From NCBI GenBank assembly GCA_902624575.1, contig CACNXV010000006.1:1-36668 (forward strand): a DNA stretch of 36,668 nt, written 5' to 3'. Shown here one piece after another: positions 6,616 through 15,341 of the stretch (position 1 is its first letter; each line of letters starts with the position of its first letter). The notes below the pieces were generated by a model. That model was not told the origin of the DNA, did no database searches, and worked only from the letters and a program-made list of their open reading frames with translations. A program made the translations under genes and the position numbers. Source of the stretch: an uncultured Fidelibacterota bacterium. GTDB lineage: Bacteria > Fidelibacterota > Marinisomatia > Marinisomatales > Marinisomataceae.

Positions 6616-7482
6616 CTAATTTATAAAAAGAATAAATCTATCAAACATTTTATCTGTCATAATTCTTCTTAAAAATTTTCCAGCCTTACTATATGCCCCT
6701 GCAGCGTATCTAGTTTTAGGATTTCGCGCATTCATAGCTTTTTCAATAACTTTTGCAATGACAATTGGATCTGACTGATTTGACAATACAGAACTTTCTG
6801 AATCTGTCACTGGTTCTCCATAAAGATGAGCGTACGGAGAATCTTTTTCGTACTTTTTGATATATGATTTTGTTACGTTGAAAAAATTGGTATTTATTGC
6901 GCCTGGTTGAACTATAACAACGTCAATATCGAACTCTTTTAACTCTACTCTCAAAGCATCAGACCAACCCTCAAGGGCATGTTTTGTTGAAAGATACCAA
7001 CCGGCTATTGGTCCATAGGTTTCTCCAAGAACTGAACTGATATTAATTATAGTTCCACTTTTTTGTTCTCTCATATAAGGAAGAACTGCTTTAGTAGCTC
7101 TTGCAACTCCAAATAAATTAACATCATACTGATACTTTGCATCTTCAATAGAGACATCTTCGATAGCTCCATAGACACCTAATCCTGCATTATTTACAAG
7201 AACATCAATTCTACCTTGCTCTTCAATAATTTTACTGATAGCTGCATCAATATGCTCTTGCTTTGTTACATCCATTTCGAGGGCATATCCACCGCTCTCA
7301 TTTAGATATAAATTTTCTTCGATTAATATATCACCACCATAAACAATGTGACCTTTTTCAATTAAATGTAAAGCTGTTGATTTACCTATTCCAAGTGCAG
7401 TACCTGTGATCAAAACAACTTTTTGATTTACATTTGAAAAAAGCAATGATGAAACAGTTATTAAAGTTAATAAGATTTTCAT
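6616..7482 (-). CDS. Short-chain dehydrogenase/reductase with an N-terminal hydrophobic leader
   Basis: A 288-residue classical SDR. The cofactor motif TGTALGIG is at about 27-34, 'NNAG' follows at about 97-100, and the active site has the Ser of 'ISSVLGE' and the Tyr-x3-Lys of 'YLSTK'. Residues 1-18 are a hydrophobic segment (MKILLTLITVSSLLFSN) before the Rossmann fold, which is unusual for an SDR and suggests membrane anchoring or export. The start is sound: a strong Shine-Dalgarno (AAAAGGGG) lies just upstream, and the next in-frame Met comes after the cofactor motif. The substrate is not deducible. It lies downstream of no other gene on its strand and is followed by tRNA-Val. Confidence 0.87.
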   Translation of the reverse strand: MKILLTLITVSSLLFSNVNQKVVLITGTALGIGKSTALHLIEKGHIVYGGDILIEENLYLNESGGYALEMDVTKQEHIDAAISKIIEEQGRIDVLVNNAGLGVYGAIEDVSIEDAKYQYDVNLFGVARATKAVLPYMREQKSGTIINISSVLGETYGPIAGWYLSTKHALEGWSDALRVELKEFDIDVVIVQPGAINTNFFNVTKSYIKKYEKDSPYAHLYGEPVTDSESSVLSNQSDPIVIAKVIEKAMNARNPKTRYAAGAYSKAGKFLRRIMTDKMFDRFILFIN

Positions 7483-7661
7483 TTTTTCCCCTTTTATATC
7501 AATTTTTCTTTGTCATAATTATGAGCCATGCAAAGAATTTCATAAACATATTTTGTAATTTTTCGAACATTTTTTTTATTTTTGTTAAAAAATCTTTGGA
7601 AAAAATAATATTAAATTTTATTATTACCAGCGTTTTTTTCAAAAATTAACACAGGGGAAAC

Positions 7662-8195
7662 ATGAAAAATATATCAATATTAACATTTGCATTTCTATCA
7701 ATGATGATGATTTCAAGTTGTGGTGGTGGTGGTGCAACAGGACCTACTTACAACAACGATGGCGGTGGAGATACAGGTGGCGGTAATAACGGCGGCGGTA
7801 ATAACGGCGGCGGTAATAACGGCGGCGGTAATAACGGCGGTGGCACTACACCTCCTACAAATATTTCAGTAACCGTTTCAGCTGGTAAGTACGTAATTAA
7901 TGGAGTAACAACCGGCAACATATCACTTGAAAAAGGTATGACATATACTTTTACAAATAGCTCAGGCTCAGCTCATCCTTTCAGACTTTCGACTGCTATG
8001 GATGGTACTCATGGTGGCGGTTCAACATATGGAACTGGCGTATCATATAATGGAAGCGTCTTAACTTTTGTTGTTCCAGCAACTGCGCCTAGTACTTTGT
8101 ACTATTTTTGCACAGTCCACCAAGGAATGGGTGGTTCAGGTAGAATATCAATCACAGGTGCTTCAGGTAGCAATACCACAGGCGGTAGTTACTGA
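7662..8195 (+). CDS. Cupredoxin-like lipoprotein with GGGNN repeat linker
   Basis: A 177-residue exported protein. The lipoprotein signal ends in 'ISSC' (Cys20). Residues 21-66 are a Gly/Asn-rich linker that includes four exact GGGNN repeats (39-58). The C-terminal domain (about 68-166) is a beta-rich cupredoxin-like fold, with candidate type 1 copper ligands His105 ('SAHPF') and Cys150, His153 and Met156 in 'FCTVHQGM'. The spacing C-x2-H-x2-M is near that of small blue copper proteins. It would therefore be an outer-surface or periplasmic electron carrier or copper binder. 'ACAGGGGAA' upstream serves as the ribosome site. The end overlaps the convergent DoxX gene by 7 bp. Confidence 0.82.
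   Translation: MKNISILTFAFLSMMMISSCGGGGATGPTYNNDGGGDTGGGNNGGGNNGGGNNGGGNNGGGTTPPTNISVTVSAGKYVINGVTTGNISLEKGMTYTFTNSSGSAHPFRLSTAMDGTHGGGSTYGTGVSYNGSVLTFVVPATAPSTLYYFCTVHQGMGGSGRISITGASGSNTTGGSY
7776..7835 (+). repeat. Four tandem 15-bp repeats coding GGGNN
   Basis: The unit GGCGGCGGTAATAAC is repeated four times in frame; the first copy differs by one base (GGTGGC). The unit is much richer in G+C than the rest of the window and, being exact, is prone to copy-number change by slippage, which would alter the length of the lipoprotein's linker without a frameshift. Confidence 0.95.
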
Positions 8196-8557
8196 TAAGA
8201 ATGCCAATAGGCTAAACCTATAAATACAAATTGTATAGGAAGTCTTCCCCAAGCAAGTTCTTTACTTATCTCAAGAACTGCTCCGTCAGTGACGGCTAAG
8301 TAAAGATTTGCTGGGAAAACTAAAATCAAAAGATAAATTAATCCCCAAGCAGCATAAAATCTTGTTTTAGGTAATACTAGAAAAAATCCAAATAAAACTT
8401 CGAAAAAACCACTTACATATACTGCAGCATAGTGCATAGGATAATCAGGAGGCATTATAGGTAAAAACCAATCTGGATCTACAAAATGCTTTGCTCCAAC
8501 GTTTATATAAAAAACTGCCATAATGCAAATTGTTAACATTTTAAAATGTTTCATCAT
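8189..8557 (-). CDS. DoxX-like membrane protein
   Basis: A 122-residue protein with four hydrophobic helices in the DoxX arrangement: 'MAVFYINVGAKHF' in helix 1, a 'GFFEVLFGFFLVLP' helix 2, then 'LIYLLILVFPANLYLA' and a last helix near the C terminus. DoxX-like proteins are small quinone- or thiosulfate-linked membrane proteins whose role is mostly unknown. The start overlaps the stop of the ILVBL-like gene by 4 bp, so it is the last gene of the long minus-strand run. Its stop lies 4 bp within the convergent cupredoxin gene. Confidence 0.82.
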   Translation of the reverse strand: MMKHFKMLTICIMAVFYINVGAKHFVDPDWFLPIMPPDYPMHYAAVYVSGFFEVLFGFFLVLPKTRFYAAWGLIYLLILVFPANLYLAVTDGAVLEISKELAWGRLPIQFVFIGLAYWHSYQ

Positions 8558-10281
8558 ACTGATATTGAACCTTTCCTAAAATCTGTTTTTGATAAATGTA
8601 CATTTATTAAAACTGGAAGACCGTTAGCTGCATCTTTTTTTGCTGCTTTAATAATTGTTTCAATGTCATTTTGGTTGTCAATAAAATAACCTACACCACC
8701 ATATCCTTCAACGACTTTCTCGTATGAAGTAAATTCTAATTTTGTACCAATATTGCTACCTAACATCGATTTTTGTTCTCTTGCTATTTGTTGCCATGAT
8801 GCATCGTTCCCTACAATTGCAATTACTGGCAGACTGTGTCTGCACATTGTATCAAACTCTGCTAGACTATATGCGCTAGCGCCATCTCCATATAAAATCC
8901 AAACTTCTTTGTGCGGAAATGAAGACTTAGCTCCAATGGCAAATCCACCACCAACACCTAAAGTTCCAAATGGTCCTGGATCTAACCATTCTAATGGATG
9001 ATTTGGATTTATTACATAAGAAGCAGTTCCGACAAAATCTCCTCCATCAGCTACAATAATACTTTCGTTACTCTTAAGCTCATTAATTTTTTTACATAAG
9101 TAAATCGGGTTTACTTTATCATAAATTGCAGAAGAATCATTTAAAATTTCATTTTCTCTTTTTTTATTTAAATCTTTTAATTCATTTTTCCATTCATTGC
9201 AATTTGGTGCATTTATAATTTTACCAATTTCATGCATAATAACCGCAGGATCCCCTAGAATTGATAAATCTGGTTTTTTATTTAAAATCAAATCATTTTT
9301 ACTCTTGTTGATTGCAACATATTCTGCCTCACGATTAAAAGAAAAACCATAATTTAATCTAAAATCTAAAGGAACTCCTAAAGCAACAATAACGTCTGCA
9401 TTTTTAAGTGCATGCCTTCTGTTATGCCTATAAAAAAAATCATGTTTGTTGTTAAAACATCCTCTGGCCATCCCTGAAGTAAAAGTTGGTACTTGAAGTT
9501 TTTTTAAGCTTTTACGAAACATTGATAAATAACCTTTATTTTGAGTTACCTGATTTCCACAAATGAAAACAGGTTTTTTCGCTTTAACAATTTTTAAAGC
9601 AGCTTGATCTATTTTTTTTTGATTTAAACTGAAATTTTTATTTTCCAATATTGCTATAGAAGAACTTTTTTTTGAAAATAAATCATTTAAATATTTATTT
9701 ACATACCAATACTTAATTTTATTAAAAAAACCATTTTTTGATAATTTATTTGAGAATTCTTTTCTTATATCCTCTTCCGGATATAATAAATCTATTGGCA
9801 GTTCTATAAAAATAGGCCCTGGAACGCCCGATTTTGCCTCATTAAGCGCATTTTGAACTACAGGAACAATATCACGCACCCTTTTTACAGAAACAGCTTT
9901 TTTAACGTATTTTTTAAATAATGAAAGTTGGTCGATATCTTGTAGAGAGCCTTTTCCTTTTAACAAAGTTGCTGCTGCACCTCCAAAAAGAACTAGTGGT
10001 GATTGTGCCATTTGTGCATTTTTGACTGCCGTAACAGTATTTGTAACTCCGGGGCCAGCAGTAACTACTGCAACGCCAACAGAATCTGTAATTCTAGAAA
10101 CAGCATCTGCTGCAAATACTGTTGTTGCTTCATCTCTAACTTGAATAATCTCAATATCAAGTTTTTCACAACCAACTAAAATTGGAGATATGTGTCCTCC
10201 GCAGAGCGTAAAGATTTTATTTACACCATTTTTATTTAAACAAGAGGCAATGGCAAATCCAGCGTGATTTTGTTCAGACAT
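8554..10281 (-). CDS. ThDP-dependent enzyme of the ILVBL (2-hydroxyacyl-CoA lyase 2) type
   Basis: A 575-residue thiamine-diphosphate enzyme with the three-domain layout of acetolactate synthases. The activating Glu51 is in '[12 protein letters not shown]'. The ThDP/Mg motif begins '[13 protein letters not shown]' and ends '[11 protein letters not shown]' near residues 460-500. The stretches '[20 protein letters not shown]' and '[20 protein letters not shown]', and the inserted '[11 protein letters not shown]' segment, match my memory of the human ILVBL/HACL2 protein better than IlvB or oxalyl-CoA decarboxylase. No small regulatory IlvN subunit is nearby, which argues against acetolactate synthesis. 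The likely reaction is cleavage of a 2-hydroxyacyl-CoA to formyl-CoA and an aldehyde, by family inference only. Confidence 0.82.
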   Translation of the reverse strand: MSEQNHAGFAIASCLNKNGVNKIFTLCGGHISPILVGCEKLDIEIIQVRDEATTVFAADAVSRITDSVGVAVVTAGPGVTNTVTAVKNAQMAQSPLVLFGGAAATLLKGKGSLQDIDQLSLFKKYVKKAVSVKRVRDIVPVVQNALNEAKSGVPGPIFIELPIDLLYPEEDIRKEFSNKLSKNGFFNKIKYWYVNKYLNDLFSKKSSSIAILENKNFSLNQKKIDQAALKIVKAKKPVFICGNQVTQNKGYLSMFRKSLKKLQVPTFTSGMARGCFNNKHDFFYRHNRRHALKNADVIVALGVPLDFRLNYGFSFNREAEYVAINKSKNDLILNKKPDLSILGDPAVIMHEIGKIINAPNCNEWKNELKDLNKKRENEILNDSSAIYDKVNPIYLCKKINELKSNESIIVADGGDFVGTASYVINPNHPLEWLDPGPFGTLGVGGGFAIGAKSSFPHKEVWILYGDGASAYSLAEFDTMCRHSLPVIAIVGNDASWQQIAREQKSMLGSNIGTKLEFTSYEKVVEGYGGVGYFIDNQNDIETIIKAAKKDAANGLPVLINVHLSKTDFRKGSISV

Positions 10282-10283
10282 CT

Positions 10284-11957
10284 CTAGCTATTATTTGAAG
10301 CTATATCACTACTAACATCATTTGTTAGAATAGATGAATACGTTCCTTGATTTTCCAAAATATCTATGGCTTTTAGTACAACCTTATCGTCCTTCAAATA
10401 AACTTTATATCTTCCATTATAACCATCAAAGAAAAAAGCAAATTCTCCAACAATCATTCGTTGAATTAATTTTTTTTCGCTTTCAAACATTGTTGACTGA
10501 GTTTTCTCAATTTGTTTTTCAATTACACTGAAAGCATTATTAATAAATAAATTCTTTTCTTTATCTTTCGATAATTTTTCTTTGGCTTTTTCGAGATCAT
10601 CCTGACCATCTATGTAACCAAAAATTTTATTTTCAACAATATAGTTTTCAAAATTTATCATTAACTCGTCATCTTTTTGTACATCATCTATAGATGAATA
10701 TTTTGCACTATTTTGTTGCACAAATTTAAAATATGCGCCATTTCTTAATATTGCAGATGCTAATGGATATGTACCTTCATCGCTTACTTCAACATCTGGA
10801 TAAATTCCTCCACCTCCAATAACTTCTCTCCCTGCCTTTGTTTGAAATAAAGAGTCGGAAACTACAAGTGAATTAGCTACCAAATCATCATCGATAAAAT
10901 CTCTCTTTTGAATTGATCTGCCACTAGGAATAAAATATTTTGAATTGGTTATTTTTAATGCCGTATCCTGACTAATACCAATAACAGTCTGCACTAAACC
11001 TTTTCCAAATGATTCGCTTCCAATTATTACTGCTCTATCATGGTCTTGAAGGACACCAGCAACAATTTCACTAGCTGAAGCACTTCCTCCATTAATCAAA
11101 ACAGCTAATTTTAAATTTTCTGGAACAAGAGCTGTTGTCTTTGACTTATAATTTTTAACGCTTCTACCTTGCCTTCCTTTTGTTGATACTAAATCAAGAT
11201 TTTGCGGTAAAACTAAATCTAACATATCTAAAGAAGCAGATAAAAGACCTCCTGGGTTATCTCTTAAATCGATAATAATACTCTCTGAACCAAGTGAAAT
11301 TAAATCTATAATAGCATTTTTTGTCTCGTCTGCAGTATTTAATGAAAAATTAGTTATTCTTAAATAACCAACATTATCGTTTACCATTCCAAAATAAGGA
11401 ATATCTTTAATAGTAATAATATCTCTTATAATTGTATAATCTTGGATTTCACCAGATACAGGTTTTTTAATGGTTAAAATTACAGGTGTACCTTTATCTC
11501 CCCTAATCTTGCTTGTCGCATCTTTAAGCTCAAGACCTTTGGTTGCTTCACCATCAATTTTCATAATTGCATCACCAGTATAGATTCCAGATCTGGAAGC
11601 TGGAGAACCTTCAATTGGGCCAACAACTGTAAGTTGATCCTCGTACATATAAATTTCAAGCCCAACACCGCTAAATTCACCTTCCGTTTTAACAGACAAG
11701 TCTTCTAAATCTTTTTCTTCATAATATTCTGTATAAGGATCAAAATTTGATAGCATTGAATCAATAACTCTTGTAGTCAATTCTTTAATATCCAATTCAT
11801 GTATATATTCAGTTAATAAGTATTTATATACAGTCATAATTTGTTGCTGAGATCTAGCTATTTCTCTGTAAATATCTAGTTGCTGGCTTTGCAAAAAGGA
11901 AAAAGATAAGACTCCCAAAAAAAATATGGAAAAAATTAATTTTTTAAATCTATTCAT
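10284..11957 (-). CDS. ctpA: Carboxyl-terminal processing protease (S41)
   Basis: A 557-residue periplasmic serine protease. It has a signal peptide (about 1-24), an N-terminal helical region, a PDZ domain (about 95-168) with 'SRSGIYTGDAIMKIDG', and an S41 core. The catalytic Ser294 lies in 'GGSASASEIV' and Lys319 in 'ESFGKGLVQT', with the 25-residue gap typical of Tsp/CtpA. 'RDNPGG' (232-237) is the other conserved core motif. Such proteases trim C termini of envelope proteins. A tail of about 150 residues beyond the core is charged and probably helical. The ATG overlaps the tmk stop by 4 bp. Confidence 0.92.
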   Translation of the reverse strand: MNRFKKLIFSIFFLGVLSFSFLQSQQLDIYREIARSQQQIMTVYKYLLTEYIHELDIKELTTRVIDSMLSNFDPYTEYYEEKDLEDLSVKTEGEFSGVGLEIYMYEDQLTVVGPIEGSPASRSGIYTGDAIMKIDGEATKGLELKDATSKIRGDKGTPVILTIKKPVSGEIQDYTIIRDIITIKDIPYFGMVNDNVGYLRITNFSLNTADETKNAIIDLISLGSESIIIDLRDNPGGLLSASLDMLDLVLPQNLDLVSTKGRQGRSVKNYKSKTTALVPENLKLAVLINGGSASASEIVAGVLQDHDRAVIIGSESFGKGLVQTVIGISQDTALKITNSKYFIPSGRSIQKRDFIDDDLVANSLVVSDSLFQTKAGREVIGGGGIYPDVEVSDEGTYPLASAILRNGAYFKFVQQNSAKYSSIDDVQKDDELMINFENYIVENKIFGYIDGQDDLEKAKEKLSKDKEKNLFINNAFSVIEKQIEKTQSTMFESEKKLIQRMIVGEFAFFFDGYNGRYKVYLKDDKVVLKAIDILENQGTYSSILTNDVSSDIASNNS

Positions 11958-12586
11958 AAATTGAATTTTGAATTAATATGATTCCAGATTTCAATTTTTA
12001 TTTCTTCAATAGTTTGCTCACCGTTGATAACAATAACACGATCTGGCTCACTTTTGCTGAGCATTAAATATTGATCTCTTACTCTTTGTTGAAAGTCATC
12101 GCCTTCACTTTCTATTCTATCTCTTGCTACTGACATTCTCATATTCGCAACTTCAACAGGTATATCGATGAAGAAAGTTAAATCTGGTTTTAAAGTATAA
12201 GTTCCAAAATGGTTAATATCACTCAATGACTTAACGCTTAAACCTCTTCCTCCACCTTGATAAGCAACTGTTGAGTCAGCATATCTATCTGCCACAACCC
12301 ATTTACCATCAATAATTTGAGGAAGAATAACTTTGTCTGTAAGTTGCGCTCTGCTAGCTATCATTAATAAAGCTTCTGCTCTGTCTGACATTGATTCCTC
12401 AGCATGTAAAAGTAATTTTCTTATCGATTCTGAAATTGGATCTCCACCAGGTTCTCTAACAAGCTTTGCCGATAAACCTGCTTCAACTAATCCGTCAATG
12501 ATATATTCTGCTTGGGTTGTTTTACCGCAACCATCAATACCTTCCACAGTTATAAATTTTCCGCTAGAAATTGATTCTGTCATCAT
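11954..12586 (-). CDS. tmk: Thymidylate kinase
   Basis: This kinase phosphorylates dTMP to dTDP. The P-loop GIDGCGKT is at residues 16-23 from the chosen start, followed by the dTMP-binding 'REPGG' and 'DRYADSTVAYQGGGRGL' motifs and a C-terminal 'VINGEQTIEEI' typical of the family. A longer reading frame begins at a TTG (12595), but two ATGs at 12586 and 12583 are more likely. Either way the start overlaps the rsmI stop by about 20 bp. At about 210 residues it is of normal length. It is followed by ctpA with an ATGA overlap. Confidence 0.95.
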   Translation of the reverse strand: MMTESISSGKFITVEGIDGCGKTTQAEYIIDGLVEAGLSAKLVREPGGDPISESIRKLLLHAEESMSDRAEALLMIASRAQLTDKVILPQIIDGKWVVADRYADSTVAYQGGGRGLSVKSLSDINHFGTYTLKPDLTFFIDIPVEVANMRMSVARDRIESEGDDFQQRVRDQYLMLSKSEPDRVIVINGEQTIEEIKIEIWNHINSKFNL

Positions 12587-13256
12587 TTTTTCCAATCATA
12601 ATTACTATTTCGCCTTTAACTGACTTTTTTGAAAATTCTTGTATAACATCCTTTAAATTACCTCTAATAATTTCTTCATACAACTTTGTTAATTCTCTTC
12701 CAATTGCTACCTGTCTATTTCCTAATATTTCAAACAATTGATTTAAAGTTTTTAGAAGTCGATGAGGGCTTTCGAAAAGAATAATAGTATTATTAATTTC
12801 ACTTAATTGTTCAATTTTTTTAATTCTTCCTTTTTTTTGAGGAAGAAAACCCACAAAAGTAAATGAATCTGAAGGTAAACCTGCAACACTTAGTGCTGCA
12901 GTTACAGCAGATGGACCGGGTATTGGAACTATATCTACACCTTTTTTAACACACTCTCTTATCAATCTATATCCTGGATCACTTACAGTTGGGGTACCTG
13001 CATCTGATATCAAAGCAACATCATTTCCACTTTCAAGTAAATTTGTCAATTTTTCAACTTCAGAATCTTTACTGTGGTCGTGGTAACTGTAAATTTTCTT
13101 ATCAATATTATAATGATTTAAAAGCTTTTTAGATACCCTAGTATCTTCTGCAAAAATAAAATCAACACTATTTAAGGTATCAACAGCTCTGTAAGTTATA
13201 TCAGCAAGGTTTCCAATGGGTGTTCCCACAACGAAAAGCTTTCCAAAAGATGACAT
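12564..13256 (-). CDS. rsmI: 16S rRNA (cytidine-1402-2'-O)-methyltransferase
   Basis: A 230-residue tetrapyrrole-methylase-fold enzyme. The opening 'LFVVGTPIGNLADITYRAV' and then 'FAEDTRVSKKLLNHY' are diagnostic for RsmI, as are 'LISDAGTPTVSDPG' and 'PIPGPSAVTAALSVAGLP'. It methylates the 2'-O of C1402 in 16S rRNA from S-adenosylmethionine. It is slightly shorter than the E. coli protein (286) because the C-terminal extension is missing. It lies 1 bp after lysine aminotransferase and overlaps tmk, so it is part of the long operon. Confidence 0.95.
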   Translation of the reverse strand: MSSFGKLFVVGTPIGNLADITYRAVDTLNSVDFIFAEDTRVSKKLLNHYNIDKKIYSYHDHSKDSEVEKLTNLLESGNDVALISDAGTPTVSDPGYRLIRECVKKGVDIVPIPGPSAVTAALSVAGLPSDSFTFVGFLPQKKGRIKKIEQLSEINNTIILFESPHRLLKTLNQLFEILGNRQVAIGRELTKLYEEIIRGNLKDVIQEFSKKSVKGEIVIMIGKNDDRINF

Positions 13257-13257
13257 T

Positions 13258-14562
13258 TTAAAGTTTTTTAAAGGCTCTTCTAAAACAATTCATACCAAAG
13301 TCAATGTCGTCTTCGGTTACATTAAGATGAGGTCTAAATCTTATAGAATAATTACCAGAACCTAGTAATATAGAACCTTCGTCCATTAAGTGATTTGCTA
13401 AATGATCTCTCTTTTCACTAGACGGCAAGTCAAAGGCACAGTACAATCCTTGACCTCTAGCATTTGAAACTAAATTTGGGAATTCATGTTGAAGATCTTG
13501 TAAGCTTTTAAGTAAATATTTTCCGGTTTGGGCTGCTTTGTCAACAAGGTTTTCTTTCTCAATAAGTTCAAGATAGATTGTCAATCTAACCATATCAACT
13601 AGACTACCTCCCCAAGTAGAGTTTATTCTTGATGATTCTCTAAAAACATTACCTTCTACCTCATCAAACCTTTTACTAGCTGCAACTCCGCACACTTGTG
13701 TTTTTTTACCGAAAGATATAATATCTGGATTAGCTCCTTCAAAATTTTGATGAGCCCACATCTTACCGGTAACTCCCACTCCAGTTTGTACTTCATCATA
13801 TATTAAAATAATATCATTTTCATCAGCAATATGTCTGAGTGATTGCATGAATTCATTCCTAAAGTGATTATCTCCACCTTCGCCTTGAATTGGTTCAATA
13901 ATTATTGAAGCGATATTATCAGGATGAGATTTTATTGCATCTTTTATCTCTTTAACAGCCTTTTCTTCAAGCTTAATTATATCATCGAGATTGTCTTCAA
14001 GTGGAAATGTAATTTTAGGATTTGTAACCCTAGGCCAATCAAATTTTGGGAAGTACATTGTTTTTCTTTTGTCTGGCGAATCTGTTAAAGACATTGTATA
14101 ACCTGTTCTTCCATGAAAACATTGTTTAAAATGAATAACTTTATCACCCTTTGCAGAGCTACCTTTTTCTAGATTCTTTCTTCTTTTCCAGTCAAATGCA
14201 GCTTTCAAGGCATTTTCTACAGCTAAACCACCACCTTCAATAAAAAAGGACATAGGAAGATATTCTGGTTGAGCAACTCTGTTAAAAGTTTGAACAAATT
14301 CTGCCATTTCCTGTGAGTATACATCCGAATTCGTAGGTTTGTTTATTGCTGCAACTTTTAACCTATCAGCTTGTTCTACAACATAAGGGTGATTATAGCC
14401 AACTGACAATGAAGCAAACATAGAAAATAAGTCTAAATACTCTTTACCTGATACTTTATCAACAAGCCAAGAACCATGGGATTTTTCCAAGTCAATGATT
14501 GGAGACATTCCATCAGCGAGCATACTTTTAGCTATTACATTTCTTATTTCAGACTTTTTCAT
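13258..14562 (-). CDS. lat: L-lysine 6-aminotransferase
   Basis: A 434-residue class III PLP aminotransferase. Its middle section, 'FHGRTGYTMSLTDSPDKRK' then 'FPKFDWPRVTNP', is specific to lysine epsilon-aminotransferases, and 'FGKKTQVCGVAASKR' (284-298) carries the PLP-binding Lys (286 or 287). 'RINSTWGG' at 312-319 is also conserved in that group. The enzyme converts L-lysine and 2-oxoglutarate to 2-aminoadipate semialdehyde (cyclising to piperideine-6-carboxylate) and glutamate. No dehydrogenase that would complete lysine breakdown is in the window. It lies 4 bp after the last gene of the membrane cluster and has its own Shine-Dalgarno (AAGGAAA). Confidence 0.88.
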   Translation of the reverse strand: MKKSEIRNVIAKSMLADGMSPIIDLEKSHGSWLVDKVSGKEYLDLFSMFASLSVGYNHPYVVEQADRLKVAAINKPTNSDVYSQEMAEFVQTFNRVAQPEYLPMSFFIEGGGLAVENALKAAFDWKRRKNLEKGSSAKGDKVIHFKQCFHGRTGYTMSLTDSPDKRKTMYFPKFDWPRVTNPKITFPLEDNLDDIIKLEEKAVKEIKDAIKSHPDNIASIIIEPIQGEGGDNHFRNEFMQSLRHIADENDIILIYDEVQTGVGVTGKMWAHQNFEGANPDIISFGKKTQVCGVAASKRFDEVEGNVFRESSRINSTWGGSLVDMVRLTIYLELIEKENLVDKAAQTGKYLLKSLQDLQHEFPNLVSNARGQGLYCAFDLPSSEKRDHLANHLMDEGSILLGSGNYSIRFRPHLNVTEDDIDFGMNCFRRAFKKL

Positions 14563-14566
14563 TTAT

Positions 14567-15340
14567 TTAGTTTTCCTTTTTTTCAGGATTTTGAAATGAC
14601 CAAAAACCAAGGATGATAACAATGAATGCCATCATAAAAAATGTACCATAATTATATTCTGGTGATGAGAACAAAATTAAGTCATTAAAACGACCAATTA
14701 AAAGAGAAATTCTTCCCATAACAGCAAAGCCAAATGATGCACCAAAACTTATCATTAAGAAGTAAATACCAACTCTTGTAAACTTACCATATGAACCAGA
14801 TTGTTCTCTTGAAAAATAGAAATACATTAAAGCACTCAAAGTACCTATTAAAATAACTAAATTATTAAAAACACTATCTCCAGACATGTTAAAAATTGGT
14901 AAAGTTCCACTAAAGAGATCTACAGCACTAGCACTAATTTGACTAAGTACATTTGAATTAAGATAACCATATGCTTTCAAACCTGCAGCAATACCTACAG
15001 TGTAAGCAATTCCCCATCTTGCCATCCAATTAAACTGTTTAAAAATACTCAATAACATCATGATTCCAAGAACCAGAGGAAATATGTAAAGAATGTTAAA
15101 ATCGTGATTAAAGTCCACTTCGGCAATGAAAGACAATGGACCATCTTTTGGAAATAATCTACCAAATAAGTTTGGATAAATTTGCGTCCAATAAAAAGTT
15201 GCTGCCCAATAAGCCGCAGAAACACCTACAAAGATATGCTCTGCAATTTTGTAAAAAGGATTATCTCTGTACAAATATGAAAGAATTCCTAAGGTAAGGA
15301 AAGCGGCAATCCACGCACCAAAAATTGTAGAAAAAGCCAT
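14567..15340 (-). CDS. Seven-helix membrane protein of the MutL-like cluster, unknown function
   Basis: A 257-residue integral membrane protein with about seven hydrophobic segments (roughly 4-24, 35-55, 82-100, 105-125, 155-175, 188-215, 230-250). A conserved-looking stretch 'YRDNPFYKIAEHIFVGVSAA' follows helix 1 and could form an amphipathic contact surface. I recognise no transporter or enzyme family and see no catalytic motif. The gene is the last of the seven-gene cluster that includes the MutL-like ATPase, 1 bp after the 280-aa protein gene, which suggests it is the membrane core or a partner of that complex. Confidence 0.75.
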   Translation of the reverse strand: MAFSTIFGAWIAAFLTLGILSYLYRDNPFYKIAEHIFVGVSAAYWAATFYWTQIYPNLFGRLFPKDGPLSFIAEVDFNHDFNILYIFPLVLGIMMLLSIFKQFNWMARWGIAYTVGIAAGLKAYGYLNSNVLSQISASAVDLFSGTLPIFNMSGDSVFNNLVILIGTLSALMYFYFSREQSGSYGKFTRVGIYFLMISFGASFGFAVMGRISLLIGRFNDLILFSSPEYNYGTFFMMAFIVIILGFWSFQNPEKKEN

Positions 15341-15341
15341 A

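Noticed and set aside
7434-7649. 71-codon plus-strand frame upstream of the cupredoxin lipoprotein
   Set aside because: It starts inside the SDR leader and consists of low-complexity F/I/N/K-rich residues expected from AT-rich DNA.
7776-7835. CRISPR array or intergenic repeat
   Set aside because: The four units are contiguous, in frame and without spacers; they code a Gly/Asn linker.
8753-9001. 82-codon plus-strand frame inside the ILVBL-like gene
   Set aside because: It lies antisense to the conserved ThDP-binding region, which fully explains the open frame.
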